In this document: one piece after another, positions 1-9,475 of the stretch
Layout: every line of letters begins with the position of its first letter
Numbering within the stretch: the first letter of the stretch is position 1
Assembly (NCBI GenBank): GCA_026709535.1
Contig: JAPOST010000184.1
Span: forward strand, 1-64,000
Length of the DNA stretch: 64,000 nt
Direction: 5' to 3'
Origin: Rhodospirillaceae bacterium
GTDB lineage: Bacteria; Pseudomonadota; Alphaproteobacteria; Bin65
The notes under the pieces: model-generated
What the model saw: only the letters and a program-made list of their open reading frames with translations
What the model was told of the DNA's origin: nothing
The model's database searches: none
Position numbers and translations under genes: made by a program

Positions 1-487
1 TCAACAGTCCGTAGACAATCAGGTTGATCGACGGCGGAATGAGAATACCGAGCGTGCCACCGGCCGCCAGCGTACCCAGGAAGAGACGTTCGTTGTAGCC
101 GCGTCTGTCGACCTCCGGCAGCGCCACAGTGCTCACGGTTGCGGCCGTAGCCACGCTGGAGCCGGATGTCGCGGAGAACAGCGCGCACGCACCGATATTG
201 GAATGCATCAACCCGCCGGGCAACCACGACAGCCACTTCGCCAGCGCATCGTACATGCGCTGGGCAATGCCGGAGCGCAGCAGAATTTCACCCAGCAGGA
301 TGAACATCGGGATGGCGATCAGGATGAACTCGCGGCCAGTCTGCCAAAGATTTTCGGCGATCGCCCGGACCAGCGGCATGGGCGAATAGACCTCGCCGAC
401 GAAGATCGCGAGCACGCCGATCGCGGCGGCGACCGGCACGCTGGTGGCCAACAGGACAAGCAGCAGGAAAAGGGTGTTTGTTGCCAT
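1..487 (-). CDS. dctM: TRAP transporter large permease DctM, 3' part beyond window
   Basis: This is the N-terminal 162 residues of the large membrane subunit of a tripartite ATP-independent periplasmic transporter, the subunit that carries solute across the inner membrane using an ion gradient. The translation shows a hydrophobic N-terminus, the family segment LIAIPMFILLGEILLRSGIA, and the stretch GACALFSATSGSSVATAATVS followed by the LAAGGTLGILIPPS region typical of DctM. The ATG lies one base after the dctQ stop, so the two are translated as a pair. The rest of the gene lies outside the window. The substrate cannot be told from this part. Confidence 0.93.
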   Translation of the reverse strand, partial: MATNTLFLLLVLLATSVPVAAAIGVLAIFVGEVYSPMPLVRAIAENLWQTGREFILIAIPMFILLGEILLRSGIAQRMYDALAKWLSWLPGGLMHSNIGACALFSATSGSSVATAATVSTVALPEVDRRGYNERLFLGTLAAGGTLGILIPPSINLIVYGLL

Positions 488-488
488 G

Positions 489-1160
489 TCACTCGCCCCT
501 GCGACCGTCGGAGCGGGCCCCGTTGCCGCTCTCATCCAGAAAAGCGGTCTCGCTGGCGATCTCTTCCGCGCTGCTGCGGCTGCCGATCAGGCCAGTGACG
601 CGGTCGTGCCGCCACACGACCAGAGCGGCGATGGCAAGTACGAACAGGATCGCGCCGGTCAGCAAGAACAGGGCCATGCCGAGGATCCACAGACCTTGCC
701 AGATCCACACCTTGGCCTGAAGCGGCGTGATCGACCGGGTGTCGTTGGCCCGGTTCTCCAGGAACAGGTTCACCGAGTGCCAGAACACGACAGCGACAAA
801 GCCGACGAGGAGGACTAGGCCGAAAACGTCCAGGAAAGATCGCAGCCAGACCGGCAGCCGCAAGTAAACGACATCGACGCGGACATTCGCGCGGTTCAGC
901 AGCGCGAACGGCAGCGCCCACATGGTGCTGACCGCGAAGATGTAGCCCGAAACTTCATCTGCGCCGCCGAGGCTCATGCTGAAAAACTTGCGGACCGTGA
1001 TTTCGACGGTCACAAGCCCAGCCGAGAACAGAATTCCGGCGCCCCCGATCCAGATGGCAGACCGGGAAATCCAGATCAGCAGCCGGACAATCCCTGCGCC
1101 CGGGACACGGTCGCCGGGCACGGGGTCCAGACCGCTGCCGGGTGAGGCGACAGAAGACAA
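489..1160 (-). CDS. dctQ: TRAP transporter small permease DctQ
   Basis: A 223-residue four-helix membrane protein of the DctQ family, the small subunit that pairs with DctM. Helices fall near residues 25-50, 65-85, 110-130 and 150-175. The family features are the ITVRKFF segment after helix 1, the GADEVSGYIF segment and the NRANVRVDVV segment. The N-terminal 24 residues and the hydrophilic C-terminal tail of about 40 residues are longer than usual. It lies 69 bases downstream of dctP and directly before dctM, the usual dctPQM order. The family assignment is firm; the substrate is unknown. Confidence 0.92.
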   Translation of the reverse strand: MSSVASPGSGLDPVPGDRVPGAGIVRLLIWISRSAIWIGGAGILFSAGLVTVEITVRKFFSMSLGGADEVSGYIFAVSTMWALPFALLNRANVRVDVVYLRLPVWLRSFLDVFGLVLLVGFVAVVFWHSVNLFLENRANDTRSITPLQAKVWIWQGLWILGMALFLLTGAILFVLAIAALVVWRHDRVTGLIGSRSSAEEIASETAFLDESGNGARSDGRRGE

Positions 1161-1229
1161 GGCCTTCCGGGCACGCCGGGAAACGGGCCGGCGGCTGTGG
1201 GAGTGCCGGCGCCGGTTACCCGATTGCGA

Positions 1230-2315
1230 TCAGCGTGCCTGGCTGGCGATGGTGATATTGAGGGCCTTGCCGATCGTGGCGTTCCAGTCCTTCACGCAAT
1301 TCGGCCTCTTCTTCAGGCAGCGTTCACCCCAGCGCTTCAGCACATGACTCTGCAGGATTTCGGTCCGCTTGGCGAGATCGGCCTTGCTCGGTATCACGAG
1401 TTTCATCCCGCCCGGCTTGCCCATCGTACACTCGCCGCCGGTATTGCAGGACAGGCCCATGGCATCTTCGGCGCCCGTCATCTTCCACATGCGGTCTTCC
1501 AGCATCCGGAATTGCGCGGTGAAGAAAGCCTTGGTGGCGGCGTCGAGCTTGTTCCAGCGCTTCAGGTTGAAGGCGCCGAAGGAGATGCCCCAGCCCACCC
1601 GCATGGCATAGGCATGCGTCGCAACCTGGTGCCATTTGGCATTGTAGGCCGGCGTCGTGCCGGTGATGCCGCAGTCGGCGAGCTTCTTTTCCAGCGCCTG
1701 CACCACTTCCCCGAACGCGATGGTGGTGGAGATGCCGCCGACGCCTTCCACGAAGTCGCCCAAGGTGGCGCTGTAGACGCGGATCTTCTTGCCCTTCAGG
1801 TCTTCGATTTTCCTGATTTCGGCATTACACCAGAACATCTGGCTCGGAAACGGGTAGAGGACCATGAGCTTGGCTTCGAAAACTTCCTCGAACGCCTTCT
1901 CCATGATCGGACGGTAGGCATTCACGATGGCGCGCGCCGTGCCGATGTCCTGGGCGACAGCCGACAGGTCCGGCCCCTCGAAGACCGGATCTTCGCCGGC
2001 CACATAGCCGATGACGCCAAACGCCATATCGAATACGCCCAGCTTCAGGAGCCGGGTCATCTCAAAACCTTTCAGGCCGACCTCGGTAATCGGCTGGATC
2101 TTGGCCGTGATCTTGCCGCCCGATGCCTTCGGTATGACATCGCGCCAGAACGGGCCTTCATGTTTCTTGAAGTTGTTCAGATTGCCCCAGGTGCCGACGG
2201 CATTGAACGTCTGGGGCTTCAGGTCCTGTGCGTGTGCGGCGGTGACCGCCATGGCGCTGGCGATCAATGCAGCGCCGGCTGCCAGGCGCACCCCCTTGGT
2301 CATCATTCTCGGCAT
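1230..2315 (-). CDS. dctP: TRAP transporter periplasmic solute-binding protein DctP
   Basis: A 361-residue extracytoplasmic binding protein that would deliver a solute, usually an organic acid, to DctQM. I start it at the ATG at 2313-2315, which has a GGGGAG ribosome site just upstream and gives a Sec signal peptide ending AVTAAHA. A longer reading would put 32 charged residues in front. The mature part contains the GVFDMAFG and EDLKGKKIRVYSA segments usual for DctP. Two Cys pairs in the C-terminal third (SCNTGGECTMG, ERCLKKRPNC) may form disulfides. It is the first gene of the minus-strand TRAP operon. It could feed the ring-opening enzymes nearby, but nothing in the sequence proves it. Confidence 0.92.
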   Translation of the reverse strand: MPRMMTKGVRLAAGAALIASAMAVTAAHAQDLKPQTFNAVGTWGNLNNFKKHEGPFWRDVIPKASGGKITAKIQPITEVGLKGFEMTRLLKLGVFDMAFGVIGYVAGEDPVFEGPDLSAVAQDIGTARAIVNAYRPIMEKAFEEVFEAKLMVLYPFPSQMFWCNAEIRKIEDLKGKKIRVYSATLGDFVEGVGGISTTIAFGEVVQALEKKLADCGITGTTPAYNAKWHQVATHAYAMRVGWGISFGAFNLKRWNKLDAATKAFFTAQFRMLEDRMWKMTGAEDAMGLSCNTGGECTMGKPGGMKLVIPSKADLAKRTEILQSHVLKRWGERCLKKRPNCVKDWNATIGKALNITIASQAR

Positions 2316-3168
2316 GATAATCTCCCCTAGATTCTCGACAGGAAACCCGGTTGGGAGAGTCGGCTGGCGCCTGCGCCCAAACTGGATCTTTTGCTGCCGC
2401 CTGAAAGTCAAGCGTACGTGCAGTACGAAAATCAGTCAAATTGATTTTTCATTGTGTTCGGCGTCCGGCGACAAATGCATCCTGCATCAGGCCAAGTATG
2501 CCAGCCCGGCTTTCAACACCTTCGTCAAGACTTCTCTAGTCGGCGCGACGGCCTGCTCAATGACTTCATCAGCAATTCCCAAGCTCAAACAGAAACGTAT
2601 GGCGCAAGTCGACCACGCGATCGGACCACGGAACCCGCGCCGACCGCCCGCTCTTTCAATCCTCGTTCTGTCTGGATACGTTCGTATCGCTAGATATCAG
2701 ATCCGCCCTTGGACCTGGAAAACGCGCTTGCCTTCTTCTCGTCGCCTGCCCAACGGCCGAAGACACGAATTTTCGGTCTCGGGTCCGGGCCCCGATCACC
2801 TCACGACTTTCGAGCAGTCATGCCGCAAAGCGGGTGCCATGGGGTCGCTGTTGCCGAAGCCCGACACGCGGTAATCGCGGTGAAGCATGGCCGCACCCGG
2901 GTCTCCGCTGCCTCCGACTTCAGCCGGTTCGCCGGAATTCGACGGCGTCACCCGATGCGCCCGGAGGGTACCCAGGTACGGCGGCCTGGAAGACAGGCAG
3001 CAATCACTGCTCGACTGCCCCGCAACCCATGCGGCCGCTTGCCTTCTGGTGGCAAGGCGTCTGTGCATCTGCTTCGACGAATGAAAGCAGCGAGAACGGT
3101 TCTCGCAGAGAGGTGCGGTCCGGCCGGCAACCTGCACAGCTCACCCGACAGGCTGCGAAGTCCGGCAA
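2316..3168. other. Intergenic region without a supported gene
   Basis: About 850 bases between dctP and the next gene. Open frames exist on both strands but their translations are rich in Arg, Pro and Ser and show no domain, signal peptide or good ribosome site. It must hold the dctP promoter. It may be decayed coding sequence; I recognise nothing in it. Confidence 0.5.
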
Positions 3169-3702
3169 TCATGTGCCGCGTCTTCGACGACGGAGGGCGC
3201 GAACGACACTACGGGCAATCGCCACCAGCAACAGCCCTGCTCCAAGTATCTGGTAGATTGTACCAATCCAGCCCTTCGCCGCCGTGAAAGCCGACGCCCA
3301 GGCCACCTGCGTGGCGCCTATATCTGGATACTGAACCAACATGGCCATGATCTGAGCGTTCTCTGCCAGATCGCAGAGTCCCGCGACAACCGGAATGAAC
3401 GCCAGCCACCAAGTTCCCTCGGTCAGTCGGAAGCGGTAGATCAGACCGGCGAAGAACGTCACATATGCGATCGGGAACAGCGTGTCCAGCAGGGCGCTCG
3501 ACCAAATGTACGTAGTCCTTCCTTCCGGCCCGTACTGTTCCAGCGATGCCAGGGCCTCATCGTACGTGTAGCCCGATCTCGAGTCGAGCGACTGGCCGTC
3601 GATCGGAATATTCGGGAACACCAAGATCAGGAACACCGCCGTGGCGGCAAAGGTCACAGCCAGCGTAGGGGTTCGACCAGCGAAGGAAAAATACGTTCGC
3701 AC
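3169..3702 (-). CDS. Four-helix membrane protein of unknown function
   Basis: A 177-residue membrane protein with hydrophobic helices near residues 12-30, 68-88, 97-115 and 142-165. The loop after helix 1 holds a conserved-looking SGYTYDEALASLEQYGPEGR segment and helix 3 is followed by CDLAENAQI. The C-terminus is a run of Arg residues, consistent with a cytoplasmic tail. I do not recognise a characterised family. It stands alone between two gene-poor stretches and is transcribed in the same direction as the TRAP and hyuAB operons. Confidence 0.7.
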   Translation of the reverse strand: MRTYFSFAGRTPTLAVTFAATAVFLILVFPNIPIDGQSLDSRSGYTYDEALASLEQYGPEGRTTYIWSSALLDTLFPIAYVTFFAGLIYRFRLTEGTWWLAFIPVVAGLCDLAENAQIMAMLVQYPDIGATQVAWASAFTAAKGWIGTIYQILGAGLLLVAIARSVVRALRRRRRGT

Positions 3703-4356
3703 GGGAGCGTCTCCTGAAGGTGGTCTCCGGTATCGCGAAAATAGATGCTAACGGGATGTCAAGCAACGAAACCGTTGCATGATGATCGCAACGTCTTCGA
3801 TCAAGGCCGAAAATGCGAAGATCCCGCACCGGGAACACCCACGCGATCGCAGGCGTGCGTTCGGGTGGCCAACCGGACGAAATCCACGTCGGCACCTCTC
3901 GTCCGGGCCGGACCTGGAGCAGGCAGCCCCCAGGCTGGACAATCTGTGCCCGATCACCGGGGAGACGCTGCTGCTGGTGCTGAAGGATCAGGTCAAGGAG
4001 GCTCGCGACACGCACCCTGAGGAAGTCCCAGAGGGTGTCCGCGGTCTTGAGGGGGAGACAAAGGCTACATGCTTGTCGGCGAGGCCTTCTGCCGCACCTG
4101 CGCGGCCGGCAGGCTGTGGCGCGCCGTGATGACCCGGACCGGCTACGCCCGCGTGCTTGACGGCATGGTTGAGCGCGGCCGGCACCGGAGGACGCCGTCC
4201 TTCGTCACGCGCGGCACAATCCGTCATCAGAGCATCGATACCAAAATCCCCAACCCAGCCTCTGCCGTGTCAACTGAGGCCACCGCCCGGAGCGGAACGA
4301 CGGAAGACGGTGCGCCCATCCCTTTGCGCCGGGAGCGTTCCGGAGAAGCCGGAACC
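3703..4356. other. Gene-poor stretch, possible decayed sequence
   Basis: About 650 bases before the 3' end of hyuB1. One plus-strand frame around 3910-4060 has normal-looking amino-acid composition (ITGETLLLVLKDQVKEAR) but no start, partner domain or continuation. The large plus-strand open frame that begins at 4069 runs antisense through hyuB1 and is not a gene. Nothing else was recognised. Confidence 0.4.
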
Positions 4357-6255
4357 CTACTCTGCCGCCTGTTTCATTGGCTGCCGGACTTGCATCCACT
4401 TCTGAAAGATCGGTTGTTTGGGTGGCTCCAGATGGGTGTCTGCCATACAACGGGCCTTGAGATCTTCCATGGTGCCGCCGGTATCAAACAGCTTCACCTC
4501 ACCGCGGTTGGTCGCCATGCGGTCGCGCAGACCCGTGGTCGCCCGTTCGTCAACGGACAGGTCTTCGTTCAGCACCACACCATAGCGTTTGGCCCCGTCC
4601 ATGGTCACCAGACCGCGTTTTGTGTCCAGCGCCACCCTTTCGGCATCGCGCTTCAACGGATCACCCCAGCCGCCGCCGCCCCAAGTGTTGAAGTAAAGCG
4701 TGTCGCCCGCTTCGACTTTGATGCGGTCGCACTTGCTTTCCATCCACTCTTGCGTACCGTCGCGCCGGATCATCAACTTGTTGCTGCGCCGGCCGGGCTG
4801 ACCACCGTTGACGCCCCATGGATGGGTAAGCCAGCGGTCGTCATGGATGGAAATTTCTCCAGGTTCCAGGAACTGATAGCCCATGGAGAGGCCGTTGCCG
4901 CCACGATGCAGGCCCGGGCCGCCGCTGTCGGCGATCGTCTCGTACCGGACGATCCTAAGCGGAAAATAAGCTTCCAGGAACTCATTGGGCACGTTGGTGA
5001 AGCTGGGCCACAGCGAATGGCCGTCAGGTCCGTCGCCCGCCGGCCGGCCCGGCACGCCGCCGAAGCCGATCTGGTAGAGTTGATACCACTCGCCCTCCTT
5101 GTCGTAACCCGAATACATGAAATGCGGGCTGTCCGAGAAACCGGCCGCACACAAGGCATCCGGCGATCCCTGACCGAGCAGGCCCGACATGATGTCAAAA
5201 ATCCGCGCCAGCATGTGTGTCCGCGAACTCAGCGCCGCCGGACGGATCGGTTTCAGGATTGTTCCGCGCGGGATTCGGACGTCAACAAGGTCGTAGAAGC
5301 CATCGTTGAACAGGATCTGCGGATCGAAAATGTTGATGAAGAAGGAGCCCAGGAACATCTTGAACATCTCCTCGTTGAGGAGAAAGTTCACCGAACTGAT
5401 GGATTGCGGGTCAGTTCCTTCAAAATCGAAAATGACCCGCTTCCCCTCGCGCCACATCGTACAGGCGATCTTGTACGGCCCCATGCCCAAGCCGTCGTCG
5501 TCGATGAAGTCCTCGAAATACTGCGGCGCTTCCGGGATCACCATCTGCAGGATTTCCTGCATTGCCCGCTTGTTGCGGTCGAGCATTTCCTGCATCGCGT
5601 TGTGCAGAACATCGACGCCGAATCGGTCCGCCATCTCGACGACACGCCGCTCTGCAAGACGCAGCGCCGCCACGATGGCGTTGAAATCCGACCGATTCCA
5701 GTCCGGCAGGCGGCAGTTGCGCAGGATGAGTTCCAGGATCTCCTCGTTCAGCTCACCGTTCCTGTAGATCTTTGTCGGCGGGATCTGGATTCCTTCCTCG
5801 AATATCTGCGCAGCATCGGTAGGCAAACTGCCCGGCACCTTGCCGCCAATATCCGTCATGTGTCCGAACATGGCGGCCCAGGCGACGATCCGGCCGTCGA
5901 TATAGATCGGCATCATGGTCAGCCAGTCGTTCAGGTGACTGATGGCGCCGTTGCAAAAATAGGGATCGTTGGTGAGGAAGATGTCACCTTCCTCAATGTC
6001 GCCATCATAGCCCTGCTGGAATCCATGGAAGAACGAACCGAACTGGCCAACCACCATCTTGCCATCAGCATTCGCGATCATCGGGAACGCGTCGTGTTGT
6101 TCGCGAATGCCCGGCGACATGGCGGTTCGGAACAGGACCGCGTCCATTTCCGTCCTCGCGTTGCGCATGGCGTTCTCAATGATATCGAGGGTGATGAGGT
6201 CCAGATCGACCTTCTTGAAGGGCGTCGGATTGCTCTGGATGACGCGTGCTGGCAT
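4357..6255 (-). CDS. hyuB: Hydantoinase B/oxoprolinase-family subunit (HyuB1)
   Basis: A 632-residue HyuB-family protein, partner of HyuA in ATP-dependent opening of hydantoin, oxoproline or related rings, and related to acetone carboxylase subunits. The catalytic metal region looks intact: NDPY at 96-99, His107 in AISHLND, and GHMTDIGG at 131-138 with His132 and Asp135. The C-terminal glycine-rich WGGGGWGDP motif is present. By analogy with acetone carboxylase the Asp and His residues bind a metal; that is family knowledge, not shown here. It follows hyuA1 after 15 bases, in an operon with the isochorismatase-fold gene. The substrate (hydantoin, N-methylhydantoin, a pyrimidine derivative or a ketone) is not settled. 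Confidence 0.93.
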   Translation of the reverse strand: MPARVIQSNPTPFKKVDLDLITLDIIENAMRNARTEMDAVLFRTAMSPGIREQHDAFPMIANADGKMVVGQFGSFFHGFQQGYDGDIEEGDIFLTNDPYFCNGAISHLNDWLTMMPIYIDGRIVAWAAMFGHMTDIGGKVPGSLPTDAAQIFEEGIQIPPTKIYRNGELNEEILELILRNCRLPDWNRSDFNAIVAALRLAERRVVEMADRFGVDVLHNAMQEMLDRNKRAMQEILQMVIPEAPQYFEDFIDDDGLGMGPYKIACTMWREGKRVIFDFEGTDPQSISSVNFLLNEEMFKMFLGSFFINIFDPQILFNDGFYDLVDVRIPRGTILKPIRPAALSSRTHMLARIFDIMSGLLGQGSPDALCAAGFSDSPHFMYSGYDKEGEWYQLYQIGFGGVPGRPAGDGPDGHSLWPSFTNVPNEFLEAYFPLRIVRYETIADSGGPGLHRGGNGLSMGYQFLEPGEISIHDDRWLTHPWGVNGGQPGRRSNKLMIRRDGTQEWMESKCDRIKVEAGDTLYFNTWGGGGWGDPLKRDAERVALDTKRGLVTMDGAKRYGVVLNEDLSVDERATTGLRDRMATNRGEVKLFDTGGTMEDLKARCMADTHLEPPKQPIFQKWMQVRQPMKQAAE

Positions 6256-6270
6256 TGCGCTGCCCCTCCC

Positions 6271-8643
6271 CTAATGGCTGGCCGGCGTGATGAGGATGTT
6301 GCCCACTTCATCCACTTTGCCGATGTGATCGTTGAGAATCATGGTGGTGGAGTCCATCTCGGTAACGACAGCAGGGCCGGTGATCCGATCGCCGGCCTTC
6401 AAGGACAGGCGGTCAAAAATCTTCGCCGTATGCTCCCGGCCGTCGACATACACTCCAGTCTGCTCGTAGGCTGCACCCGAAGGATCGCCAGTGCCGTGGT
6501 CAAGCTGGTGCGCTTTCGCCGAACTCTCCCGGCCCTGGACCAGGGCGCGAAGGTTGTAGCTTTCGTGCATGGCATCAAGCCTGAAGGTGAAAAGCTGTTC
6601 GTGCATCGCATCGAAACGGCGCGAGACTTCCCGGAGGCCGCCTTGCGCAAATTCTTCCGGTGTGATGTCGACAGTCAGCTGCATGCCTTGACCGTGATAG
6701 CGCAGGTCGATCTGATACAGCGTCGTCTGCTCGTTGCGCGGCACGCCCTCTGCATTCAAAGCCTCCGCCGCCTGTCGCATCAGGCCCTCCAGCTCATCGG
6801 CCACCTCGGCATCTGACGTTTCATCGAAACGGCGTACGAATGTTCGCGAAGCCTCGTCCCGCACCCGGGTTGTCGCGTCTCCATAGGCGCACAGCACGCC
6901 CGGACCTGGCGGAATGATCACCGGCCAGGAGTTCATCAGCTTGCCCAGTGCGTTGGCGTGCAGGGGCCCGGCGCCGCCAAAGCCAATCAAGGCAAAGTCA
7001 CGCGGGTCAAAGCCCTTCTCAACTGACACCAGCCTCAGGGCGCCGAACATGTTCTCGTTGACGATGTTGATGATTCCTTCAGCGGTGGCCTTTACAGGCA
7101 GATCCATTGCCTTGGCGATCCTGGACACCGCCGCTTCGGCGGCTTCGACATCCAGCTTCATGTCGCCGCCCAGGCGAGCATTGGCGGGCAGATAACCCAA
7201 GACGACGTTTGCATCCGTGACGGTCGGCTCGCCGCCTCCCTTGCCGTACGCCGCCGGGCCCGGTTCGGCACCGGCGCTCTGGGGACCGACGCGCAGGGCC
7301 CTTGTCAATTCCGGCACATAGGCAATGGAGCCGCCGCCAGCGCCTACGGTGCGAACATCGACGGAGGACGCCCGCACGGTGACATCGGCCACACGGGTCT
7401 CGCGTCGCGTCTGCGCCACGCCGTCCTGGATCAGCGCCACATCCGTCGAGGTACCGCCCATATCGAAGGTCAGCAGTTGGTCAAAGCCGGCTTGCTTGGC
7501 CATCCAGATGGCGCCGGACACACCACCGGCCGGTCCGCTCATCAGCAGGTTGACAGGCGTGGCCTTGGCTGCCTCGGCGCTCGCCAGACCGCCGTCAGAG
7601 CGGAGGATGTGAAGCTGGACGCCATTCATTCGGCGATCCAGCTCGGACTTCAGGTTTTCGATATATTTCGAGACGACCGGCCGGATATAGGAATTTACAA
7701 CCGTTGTTTCCGTCCGTTCGTACTCATACATCTCCGGGACGACTTCGGAGGAGATGGATACCGGTATGCCCGGCAGCATCTCTTCGATGACCCTCCGGAC
7801 CCTTTGTTCGGTGGCCCCGTTGGTATAGGCGTTCAGGAGCGAGACGGTCATCGCCTCGATGCCTTCCCCCTGCAGCTTCCGCAGGTCGCGCCGCAATGTC
7901 TCTTCGTTCAGCGGATCGACAATCTCGCCCCTTGCACCCATGCGCTCGTCGGCTTCAAGCGTCAGTTCCAGCGGCGCGAGCGGATCGGTCTTGTTGAAGA
8001 TCACCCAGCCCCCCAGGCCGCCGGGCACATAGGACCGGGCGATCTGGAGGGTTTGCTTGTAGCCCTTGGTGGTCACCAGACCGACGCGCGCGCCGCTCCC
8101 TGTGAGCACGGTGTTGGTGGCGACCGTGGTGCCGTGCATTACCGATCCGATGGCCGACGGTTCAATTCCGGCGATCGCGCAAATGCGCTCGATTCCATTC
8201 AAGACACCGCGCGAAGAATCGTCGGGCGTCGACGGCACCTTGGCCGTGAAGGTCTGTCCCGTCGCCTCTTCGATCAGCAACAGATCGGTGAAGGTGCCGC
8301 CCACATCGACACCAAGCTGGTAGCCGCCTCCCAAGTCAAGACGCCGTCGGGGCGTCGCCGTCGGGGCGGGGCGACGATGCGCAGCCAGCGCCGATGCGGC
8401 GTTTCTGGCTTCGTGAACGTCGTCGGCCACAGCGCTGCCGTTGCGACCGACCTCCGAGGTTGGCGTGCCGCGGCCCGGCCGGGTCGAGGTCCGGACTGCT
8501 GGGGCTGACGTCGTCTGTACGGCCGTTGCATCAGGTTCTGCGGCTCCAGCTGCGTCGCCCTTTCCAAGCTTGTCGATCTGCTTCTGGAGATCGTCAAGCT
8601 TGCTGTCAAACCAGCTTGTCAGATCATTTTCGGAACTGGTCAT
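6271..8643 (-). CDS. hyuA: Hydantoinase A/oxoprolinase-family subunit with N-terminal extension (HyuA1)
   Basis: A 790-residue HyuA-family ATP-binding subunit. From about residue 109 it has the usual order: [13 protein letters not shown] phosphate loop, [49 protein letters not shown], the EPGPAAYG region and [13 protein letters not shown]. All ATP-site motifs are kept, so it should be active with HyuB1. Odd: roughly 108 extra residues at the N-terminus, made of a charged amphipathic helix (SWFDSKLDDLQKQIDKLGKG) and an Ala/Pro/Thr/Arg-rich linker. Ordinary HyuA starts within a few residues of the phosphate loop. It lies 24 bases after the isochorismatase-fold gene and 15 before hyuB1. Confidence 0.93.
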   Translation of the reverse strand: MTSSENDLTSWFDSKLDDLQKQIDKLGKGDAAGAAEPDATAVQTTSAPAVRTSTRPGRGTPTSEVGRNGSAVADDVHEARNAASALAAHRRPAPTATPRRRLDLGGGYQLGVDVGGTFTDLLLIEEATGQTFTAKVPSTPDDSSRGVLNGIERICAIAGIEPSAIGSVMHGTTVATNTVLTGSGARVGLVTTKGYKQTLQIARSYVPGGLGGWVIFNKTDPLAPLELTLEADERMGARGEIVDPLNEETLRRDLRKLQGEGIEAMTVSLLNAYTNGATEQRVRRVIEEMLPGIPVSISSEVVPEMYEYERTETTVVNSYIRPVVSKYIENLKSELDRRMNGVQLHILRSDGGLASAEAAKATPVNLLMSGPAGGVSGAIWMAKQAGFDQLLTFDMGGTSTDVALIQDGVAQTRRETRVADVTVRASSVDVRTVGAGGGSIAYVPELTRALRVGPQSAGAEPGPAAYGKGGGEPTVTDANVVLGYLPANARLGGDMKLDVEAAEAAVSRIAKAMDLPVKATAEGIINIVNENMFGALRLVSVEKGFDPRDFALIGFGGAGPLHANALGKLMNSWPVIIPPGPGVLCAYGDATTRVRDEASRTFVRRFDETSDAEVADELEGLMRQAAEALNAEGVPRNEQTTLYQIDLRYHGQGMQLTVDITPEEFAQGGLREVSRRFDAMHEQLFTFRLDAMHESYNLRALVQGRESSAKAHQLDHGTGDPSGAAYEQTGVYVDGREHTAKIFDRLSLKAGDRITGPAVVTEMDSTTMILNDHIGKVDEVGNILITPASH

Positions 8644-8667
8644 CGATTCTCTCTTGCGGTTGGACGG

Positions 8668-9321
8668 TTAGTGCCGGTTTCGGCCGCGCCAGTGTTCCAG
8701 CCAGTCGATCACGGACTGACAATCGGTTACGTCCGCATAACGCCTCTCGATATCGCGCAGGTTGTCCCGGTGCGGGCGTTCGTGCTGGTCGCCGACGCAA
8801 TCTTCCGGCACGATCGTGCGATACCCCCACTGAAAACTGTCGATGACGGAGGCGCGAATGCACCCGCTGGTGACACACCCGGTCACGATGACAGTGTCAA
8901 CCCGCTCTCTGGAGAAGAATGAGACGAGCGGAGTCTGAAAAAATATCGAAGCCCCGGATTTGCAGAACGCAACGTCATAACCGGCATCGTGGATACGAGG
9001 GTCGATTTCCGTTGACGGATGACCATGAACCAACTCCTCCGTCACCGCCCTGATCTTCCAATAGGGAGTATCTCGCCCGGTCCCGGAATAAGCGGTATAG
9101 CATGTGGCGACCGGGACGTCTGCAGGCCGCGCAACATCCAGCAATCGCGCCGTATTGCGTACCGCGCGATGAATCAGAGGCGCCCCGCCGAGCGGGTATT
9201 GCGAATCGGTAAATCCGGTCTGGAAATCTACGACGATGATGCCCGGCTTGTCGCCAAAGCCGATATCAGACGCGCCGTAAGTGCGCTCGTCATAGACATG
9301 CGTCGAGGTATCAACGGTCAT
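8668..9321 (-). CDS. Isochorismatase-family amidohydrolase, N-carbamoylsarcosine amidase-like
   Basis: A 217-residue cysteine hydrolase of the isochorismatase fold. I use the ATG at 9319-9321 because GGGAGTG lies just upstream; a longer reading adds 26 residues. The catalytic triad is visible: Asp32 in VVDFQTGF, Lys121 in FCKSGAS, and Cys154 in GCVTSGCIRAS. The last segment resembles N-carbamoylsarcosine amidase and related ureido hydrolases more than isochorismatase. In creatinine and hydantoin pathways such an enzyme removes the carbamoyl group after ring opening, which fits its place as first gene of the operon with hyuA1 and hyuB1. The exact substrate is inferred only. Confidence 0.88.
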   Translation of the reverse strand: MTVDTSTHVYDERTYGASDIGFGDKPGIIVVDFQTGFTDSQYPLGGAPLIHRAVRNTARLLDVARPADVPVATCYTAYSGTGRDTPYWKIRAVTEELVHGHPSTEIDPRIHDAGYDVAFCKSGASIFFQTPLVSFFSRERVDTVIVTGCVTSGCIRASVIDSFQWGYRTIVPEDCVGDQHERPHRDNLRDIERRYADVTDCQSVIDWLEHWRGRNRH

Positions 9322-9475
9322 GATCACTCCCACAGGGCCCATCCGGGGCCGGTCAGCAGAAAACCAGATTGCGCCGGTTGAGTCCAAGCCATTTGGCAAT
9401 CGCGACGGAAACCGCTAACTTTCGGCGGCCCGCTGGTCCGGGCGCTTACTTGCCAACAACCGTCTTCCGGGATTC

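Noticed and set aside
2709-3287. A 192-codon plus-strand frame in the gap after dctP
   Set aside because: Arg/Pro/Ser-rich, no start signal, overlaps the 3' end of the real membrane-protein gene.
4069-6816. A 915-codon plus-strand open frame
   Set aside because: It is antisense to hyuB1 and the 3' end of hyuA1. Its translation is rich in His, Arg and Val with no domain; long antisense frames are common in GC-rich genes.
6271-8643. HyuA1 long start as an annotation error
   Set aside because: I considered starting HyuA1 near the [10 protein letters not shown] loop, but no ATG, GTG or TTG with a ribosome site lies close to it, and the ATG at 8641-8643 follows the upstream gene by 24 bases with a purine-rich leader.
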